This document shows, piece after piece, positions 57,626-64,000 of a stretch of DNA of 64,000 nucleotides. The notes beneath the pieces are model-generated. The model made no database searches and had not been told where the DNA came from. It saw only the letters and a list, made by a program, of their open reading frames with translations. Source of the stretch: Anisus vortex (taxonomy: Eukaryota; Mollusca; Gastropoda; Planorbidae). Within the stretch, counting starts at the first letter, position 1; each line of letters begins with the position of its first letter. The position numbers and the translations under genes are program-made. The stretch is taken from the NCBI GenBank assembly GCA_949126835.1, contig OX421499.1, positions 3,922,553 to 3,986,552 on the forward strand, read 5' to 3'.

Positions 57626-57914
57626 TGAATGGTTAAGTACCGGCATATAAAATATTTCCGCTAAATACACAAGTTTAAAAAAGCGCATTTTATCAAAGTG
57701 TCTCAAACCAAGCAAATGGGTTCTGAGTTACGTTAGGAATCCAAATTGGACACAGAGTTACGTGGGCACGTCCAATTTCAGCTACACTTCTAACTTCTAA
57801 CAATACAGTATGCATTCTAAATTGATTTTGTACAATTTAAGGTAGCATTGTCTTTAGTTTTATTGAGGTAAAATTAAAACATTCGGTTGAGAAAATTCGG
57901 CCGATATTTATGTA

Positions 57915-58075
<161 letters not shown>

Positions 58076-58399
58076 CTCTCTGTTTGTGTCTATCTATATA
58101 ACTATCTAATTAATAATATGTCTATCCAAGTATCTAACTTTTATATTTAAGTATATATCTAACTATCTGAATATTCATCTAAAAGTTGAACTACATTTTT
58201 ATCTATTTCATTTTCTACTATATAAACCAAAATTCACATAAATTATTTTCTCCACTGTAAACATATTTATTGCCCCCCTTTTTTTTTATTGTCGCTCTTT
58301 TACTAATTCCAGTTATAAGTAATACCGGCACTTATTTTGTTGTTTGGAAATTTTTAGTTTGGAAAAGTGTAGGGCAGTTATATTTCCATCAGCTGGATT

Positions 58400-59516
58400 C
58401 ATAGGTTCTCAACCTTTTTCGGTTCACCGCCCCCTTTTCCAATTTTTTTCCGCTCACAGCCCCCCCCCCCCACAACTTAATTTTAAATAAAAATAAATAT
58501 AATTAATTAATTAATTATAAAACAAATTTATTTGTATTATTATTTAGAAACATACGAGACTTATTTAATAGCACTATATCATGTAATTTCTGTAATTATT
58601 AATGTTTAACATATAAACTCCTTAAATGGACAATTAATGCAGGAAATGTTTTTTTAACAACTGTTTAATATAAATTATTTTAATCCTCTAATAATTAAAT
58701 CTTGTTATGAACACCATAATATGGAATGTATATAAAGAAATAATAATAATTAGTAATCTTTGTTATGTTACAAAACAGAACTTGTTCGGCATCACTATTG
58801 GGAGATTTAAGGGAGATAATTAACCCGTTTCATTGGAGCTAATATTTCTGTATTTTTTCTTTAAAAAAAAATAAATGACTTACATTTATAACTTTGAAAT
58901 GATCAAACTGTAAAAAGTATTTTAAAATTAAATAAATATTATTTGACAAAATAATTTATAAGTATATTTTCAAGCATTACAATAACTACCCAGTTTGTAT
59001 GATTACTACGTATCTATACGGCTTAACGGTAATGTCTGCTATCCTCTTTCTTCATTGTAAAATATATGAGATTGTACATGTAAAATCTTAAATAAAAATA
59101 TTTGAAAAAAAAAAAGGACATCTCGGTAAAACTGATATCAAAATATCATTAATATTAGTATATGTTAGGGCAACAGTCCGGTGAACCAACAATAGGACCA
59201 GCCGGCCGCACACCATATTTGCCGAATACTGACCCCTACTTCATCGAAAAGTCATTGCGATTCATATTTCTTATTAGTTTAATAATATGTCTTGTTGGGG
59301 GACATCAGATATTTAGAAGCACTTGCGTTTACATCATATTTCATCCAAAAACGAATCGATTCATATAGCTGAGATGTTCAAATTATATCATGTACATTTG
59401 TACCGCCCACTATCCCTTCACCGCCCCCCAATCGCCCCCGGGAATGTCAGCGCCCCCCTAAAGCTTCTCACCGCCCCCCGGGGGGGGGGCGATAACGCCC
59501 CCGTTGAGAACCTATG
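58400..59516. mobile_element. hAT-like MITE with C-rich subterminal regions
   Basis: The left end CATAGGTTCTCAAC is repeated inverted at the right end (GTTGAGAACCTATG), a 14-bp perfect terminal repeat of the hAT CAxxGGTTCTCAAC type. Flanking AGCTGGAT (58391-58398, one base from the end) and AGCTAGAT (59517-59524) form an imperfect 8-bp duplication. Both subterminal regions repeat CACCGCCCCC. The interior is AT-rich and non-coding and holds a SINE scrap near 59168-59202. Confidence 0.75.
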
Positions 59517-59884
59517 AGCTAGATGTTGCAGACATTGTTAGTTACCTCGGCCAGATGAGGTGGCTGTCTGGCAAACGTAAAACCTCACTTCTCCAGAGTG
59601 ATAATAAAAACCAAATATTATATATATATATATATATTGTTACATACTAGAAAAGTCTAGAATTAGTTGTTAGTTCAGTCACGCTTGAATGCATCTTCCT
59701 TGTTCTTTTTTTTTATTGTACGCTGTCGTCAAATAGCGTCATGCTTCAGCGCACACCAAAGGAAAATTGTGTTGTTGTTTTTATTTTCTTATGTTTTGAC
59801 CTTTGGTCATTTCTTTTTATTTTCTTGAAATCATTGTTTTGTTTCTAAGCATAAACATTTGATTATTATTAACATTGAAATTGG

Positions 59885-60339
59885 TTATTTTTTATCCTTT
59901 CTAGAGAAAGGATGTGCGTAGGACGCAATAATCTTCTTTATAGAAGGAGCGTCTGTAATGTATAAGATATAAGAAGTGCAATTCTCGAACATACTTGAAT
60001 GAAAAGGGATGATGCGTGTCCATCGTTTTCGATGAGGACCATCCAATGTTAGAGTCATGGTTTCTTGTGGGTTCAAAGGTGGCTGATGAGGCCTATTTTT
60101 GCCCGAATGTATTTGCCACAGTGGGGGCACAAGTGCGTGGCTTGATGGCCGGTAGTAGCGGGGGTTGTCTTTGCTGGATTTTTTAAGTTGTCGTTTTTCA
60201 GTAGCGACCCTTGGCCTTTTATCTTCGTGAGCTGCTGCTGTATGGTGTGAATGCTTGATGAAAAGTATATAAAGGCTAGACTACTATCGGGTTTTCGGCT
60301 TTTAACAGTAACAATACTATCAAGCATTGTAGATCGCAT
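59885..60339 (-). pseudogene. LINE 3' end with C2H2 zinc-finger tail
   Basis: A minus-strand frame ends with HLCPHCGKYIRAKIGLISHL and then a stop. C-x2-C, 12 residues and H (CPHCG...LISHL) is the C-terminal zinc finger common in one class of invertebrate LINE ORF2 proteins, where ISHLRTH is usual. Here the R codon is TGA and the second finger histidine (THKKP) follows the stop, so this copy is damaged. A 3'UTR follows to about 59885. The upstream RT is absent. Confidence 0.65.
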
Positions 60340-60412
60340 ACCAGGTCATTCTTTACATAGCAAACGTCTGCCTAGCTTTGGAGAAAAAAAACTTGATCAT
60401 GCAGGTCAGACT

Positions 60413-60705
60413 TGAACCTCACTTCTCCAGAGTGAGAATAAGAACTGATATTACTCTCTTAGGGCTTGGAGGACAAACACGCCTGATAAGGATGTGCTAC
60501 GTAGTGTAGCCAAGTCATGAAATAGGTTCAGTGCAAAGAGTTTATTGTTCCCATTCACTGTATACTCCTGCAAGGAAGGACAGTGTATAAAAGCACACGC
60601 TCGACCGTCCCTTCTGGAAAAAAAAAGAATCCCGTCGGACAAAATTGATCCATAGGGCCGGTGAAGCAGTGTTCACCAATTTCGAAACTACGAGTCCAGT
60701 TGGGG
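60413..60705. repeat. Dispersed repeat plus inverted SINE tail
   Basis: 60413-60480 matches 5385-5460 in inverse (ATTACTCTCTTAGGGCTTGG), and its first 40 bp recur at 59577-59617. 60625-60705 (CCCGTCGGACAAAATTGATC, GGTGAAGCAG) is the inverse of the SINE 3' tail at 61840-61890. The order suggests a SINE tail inserted into, or mobilised with, the repeat. Confidence 0.6.
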
Positions 60706-60953
60706 CCTAAACCTCCCGAAATAGGCTCCTATAGGGAAATGACCTGTGCGAAACTGGACAACTGTTGCCTGATTCCTTTCTGCAGAGCTCCCACCACTAG
60801 TCTGGCTACCTAACGCCTGTGCCGTGCACCGGTACCTAAGCTATGTATGATAGCAGAATATTTGTTGAACTATTACGAAACTATAAAAGGGTATCTCTAA
60901 TTCGCGGCCTCAAGTTTTAAGATGTCTATGAAACGCTTCCATAAGTTTATACC

Positions 60954-61159
60954 CAGTGCCGTTGCTAGGTATTTGGGGGCCTCTTTAGGGGGGGGGGGGG
61001 GCTTTGCCTCTTTATAGGCACCTGAATTTTGACATTCGACATTACGACATGAGAAAAAAACAATTTGGACACTCCTTTGGGGGCCCCCCTCAAGTAGGGG
61101 CCCGGGGGAACTTTCGAATTTGGACCCCCCCCTCTCCCCCTCCCCTAGCTACGCCCCTG
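60954..61159. mobile_element. hAT-like MITE, 206 bp, with perfect 8-bp target duplication
   Basis: The left end is CAGTGCCGTTGCTAGG and the inverted right end CAGGGGCGTAGCTAGG. TTTATACC lies on both sides (60946-60953 and 61160-61167). The subterminal regions are G- and C-runs. It is non-coding. Confidence 0.88.
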
Positions 61160-61167
61160 TTTATACC

Positions 61168-61640
61168 ATTAAAAAACAACAAAATAATATAAAAAAACAC
61201 AACAGCGTATGAGAACCACTGAGATAATATGCTAAACAGTGTTTACCCACAACTATCCAGCCCACCATGGCCCACCGCGGAATGAATACGTTTAGTTTCG
61301 TACAGACCAATGTTTACAAGTACTCCTTCAACTCCGCATTTCTTTCAAAGAAGGAAAGAAGTGAAAAAAAACGGAAGTTTGAACTTATGCTCCTGAACAT
61401 GTAGAGACACATCGGATATTTTGACTAGACGGGTGCTAGACGGTAATAGAGCCGACAAGTACCGACGGGAGATGACCGAAACTTGGCGGTCTTACATAAC
61501 TGTTTCAGAGTTTTGTTTCAACTCTCACATTGATTTTAACTACTATTCTAATGCAGTATAAATGGATCATTTTTAGACGCGATAGTCTTATCTAGCTGCT
61601 ATTGGTTTTACTCAAAGTGTTAGAATTACTCTATTATTCT
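61168..61640. other. Non-coding stretch with a hAT terminus scrap
   Basis: GTATGAGAACCACTG at 61207-61221 is the inverse of a hAT end (CAGTGGTTCTCATAC) without a partner. The rest is unique with no gene signal. Confidence 0.4.
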
Positions 61641-61899
61641 AAACACAGTGGACGACCCGGGCAGCGCGTTCGTCTGGCGTACCGAAGGTCCTGTGTTAGA
61701 ATCCTGGTCAAGGCTAGGATTTGTTCCTAGACGCGAGGATGTCCCTGAGTCGACCCAGCTCTTATGGGAAAAGTAAAGACGGCTGGGCATTGCGCTGGCC
61801 ACACAAACCCCTAGTATGCCGTGGCAACTGAAACTGATAAAATTTGCTTCACCATCCCTATGATCAATTTGGGCCGACGAGATACTTTACTACTAAATT
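61641..61899 (+). mobile_element. tRNA-derived SINE, third copy of the 22955 family
   Basis: The head is degraded (GCAGCGCGTTCGTCTGGCG; B-box region TGTTAGAATCC). The body keeps GATGTCCCTGAGTCGACCCA, GCGCTGGCCACACAAAC and CCCTAGTATGCCGTGGC, and it ends at GCCGACGAGATACTTTACT. It lines up over its length with 22955-23237. Target duplication is unclear. Confidence 0.8.
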
Positions 61900-62254
61900 A
61901 TTTTATGGCAATGAGAACTGTTTATTTTTATTGTTGTTGTTTTTAAATTTATTTATATAGGCTATATCTAGAAATAACATTTCTGTATGAGGGCTAGGTC
62001 TTTTTATTCCAAGGTGTTATCATGGGTGAAGAGATCGGGCTTATTATATTAAATGAAAAACGGCATGCATAGTGTTTGTGTGGCCTAGCCAATGCCTCCT
62101 CAATGTCCATCAGTGTCTGGTTGTGTCTAAGGCCTTAGTCTAAGGATATCATCATCGCACGAGATAACAAAAAAAATGAATCTAAACTCGCGAGCCGTCG
62201 TTGAAAATGCATTGCAATCCTATGATTATAGATCTTTAACTTACAGGCCAACAT

Positions 62255-62995
62255 CTAACAGCTTCATACAGAAACAACCACACACACTTCCACCCACACG
62301 TCCAGACTTATCTTCACACTTACTGTCAACCCTAATACTAACCGCACACAACCGCAATCATCCACACTTTACTTCCACAATTAATACCAACCACACACAG
62401 CCATACATGGCCACACTTACTTCCGCACATGACAACCCCACTTTATACCAACCACACATAGCCGCAAGCAGCCACACATATGCACACTCAAGCACACATC
62501 CACACTTCAATTTCACACTAAAAATATCAACAACTCACAGACACATATAGCCGCACTTACTACCAGATTTTACTTCAACATTTAATACCATTCACTCACA
62601 GCCAGACACATCTACACACTGCCGCACACAGCCACACAGTCACACACAACCACACACACACACTTTACTTCCACACCTAATATAAAAAACTCACAGCCAC
62701 ACATAGCCACACTTACTTCCACACTTGACAACCCAACTTAATACCAACCAAACACAGCCGCACGCAGCCACACGCAGCCACACTCAGCCACACACAGCAA
62801 CACAGTCACACACAACCACACTTAATATCAAAAACTTAATACCACCCACGCAAAGCCACACACAGCCACACACAAGCACACACGCGCAGCCACATATCCA
62901 CACTTTACTTCCACCACTTACTACCAACCACACACAGTCAGGAAGACAACCTAACAACACACAGTGCCACCCAGAAAGCCCCCCTACACTTCCCT
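62255..62995. repeat. Degenerate CACA-rich minisatellite
   Basis: About 740 bp built of CACACAGCCACA, ACTTTACTTCCACA and AATACCAACCACACA words in a loose higher-order pattern of roughly 70-130 bp. Thr/His/Pro-rich open frames are produced by the repeat. No start context or known protein supports a gene. Confidence 0.8.
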
Positions 62996-62999
62996 GGCA

Positions 63000-64000
63000 T
63001 TAGTCTCATTAAAAAAAAACTCCCTCCCATTTCCTGTATAGAATTCTTCAAATCGCGATGCCAATTAACAGCCATGATTCTCTCCTGGTGATTCCAGAGA
63101 CCTAACTATTAGCTTTATTTTCATCGCTCACACATTTGCCTCCCTTGTTGTACCCCCTAACCACCCCACTCACTCCCCCCCCCCACACTATCTTTCAAAT
63201 AAACTTCCCCATTATCTTCTCTATTCCAAACAGAAAGTTCTTTTCTATCTTGCAGTTTCTAATGCTGCTCAGAAAAATTGTCTTCGGCTGGTTGAAAGTT
63301 AACGGAATTTTCATTGCAATATTTTAACTAATTACATAGTTTCACAATACAAGTCTAGAGAAACAAATTGTTTAAATTTCATCTAAGAGTGAGGTAGGAG
63401 TTGAGGGCGGAAAAGAAAAGTGGGATTGTGAAGCTTAGTTTGGGTGTTCAGATGTATTTGGCGAGAACATGGTGCCGGTAGAGGGTTTAACAAGGCTCAC
63501 TTATAATCTCTCCTGGAAGTGTTGGAATTGGATGCACGTGTTTTTGAGAAGTCATGGTAGGCAGCAGGTGTGCATTGCTTTTTGGTGTGTTAAGGATAAG
63601 ATTTGTAGAGAATACAAACAAATAGATTACAGTAAGAAAACACACACACACATACATTAAAACGTTCATTTGCAGGAAGTGATTTATGGGTGGCATTGAA
63701 TGGCTTTGGCATATGAGGGGATTGTTTGATTGGTATGTGACACATCTCTACAGTAGTAAACAAAATATGGACGACCCCCAACCCTCCTCACTTTTAAAAC
63801 AAAACGAAAGGGAAAGCGACTCACTGACCAAATTTTAACCTTTGATGTCAACAGTAAGTGTAAAAGATGCTGCACTTCAAAGCCCAAGTTGGCAACGTTT
63901 GTATTTTAATCCGTGTAACTGTGTGGGACTAGGGGTGTGCTAGTGACAGAGCATTGAATTGCAGTTCCCGGGTATTAAGCGGATGAAATCAAAACGCATG
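63000..64000. other. Non-coding end of the window
   Basis: A C/CT-rich stretch (63120-63200) and AT-rich unique sequence follow. Overlapping short open frames on both strands at 63469-63890 have no supporting motif. I see no gene or element. Confidence 0.4.

Noticed and set aside
62176..63003. Thr/His/Pro-rich proteins
   Set aside because: They are translations of the CACA-rich degenerate minisatellite.

Overview
This is eukaryotic nuclear DNA: AT-rich, full of microsatellites, with one spliced gene in view and no operons or bacterial signals. The repeat content, gene sparsity and the style of the secreted EF-hand gene suggest an invertebrate, most likely a gastropod mollusc. The species assignment is inference; nothing here identifies it.

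Layout. (1) 1-4000: the 5' part of a minus-strand gene for a small secreted EF-hand protein. There are two coding exons (3090-2938 and 906-680), a probable 5'UTR intron and a TATA-box promoter near 3953; the 3' end lies off the window. Its introns hold a tRNA-derived SINE, a LINE scrap, a hAT fragment and a CCAAT-rich minisatellite. (2) 4000-9900: a pogo/mariner-like MITE, minisatellites, a small Helitron-like element carrying a tRNA-like segment, a hAT MITE and a decayed LINE 3' end. (3) 9899-16832: a young Ty3/gypsy-class LTR retrotransposon on the minus strand, with nearly identical LTRs and a 4-bp target duplication. It has gag with a SCAN-like capsid and a CCHC knuckle, then pol in the unusual order protease-integrase-RT (Gmr1-like). 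Most of RT and RNase H is deleted. (4) 17000-30000: mostly non-coding DNA with low-complexity tracts, hAT MITEs, an intact SINE with target duplication, a LINE 3' end and long GATA arrays. Several unique, GC-richer blocks could be regulatory. (5) 30138-55951: the dominant feature, a head-to-tail array of 14 related units of 1.4-2.1 kb with Helitron-like ends. The units fall into two modular types plus recombinants, and most type B units carry an internal 19-bp minisatellite. (6) 56000-64000: SINE, hAT, LINE and dispersed-repeat copies, CA-rich and CTAT tracts, and no recognisable host gene.

The window is a transposon-dominated intergenic region beside one gene. The most interesting items are the modular Helitron-like array, the Gmr1-type retroelement (gag and pol in one frame split by a single amber codon, with a triplicated primer-site leader), and the EF-hand gene with NF-Y-type repeats in its 5' intron. 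Transposon boundaries are supported by target-site duplications read directly from the sequence. Family names come from motif recognition, not database search.
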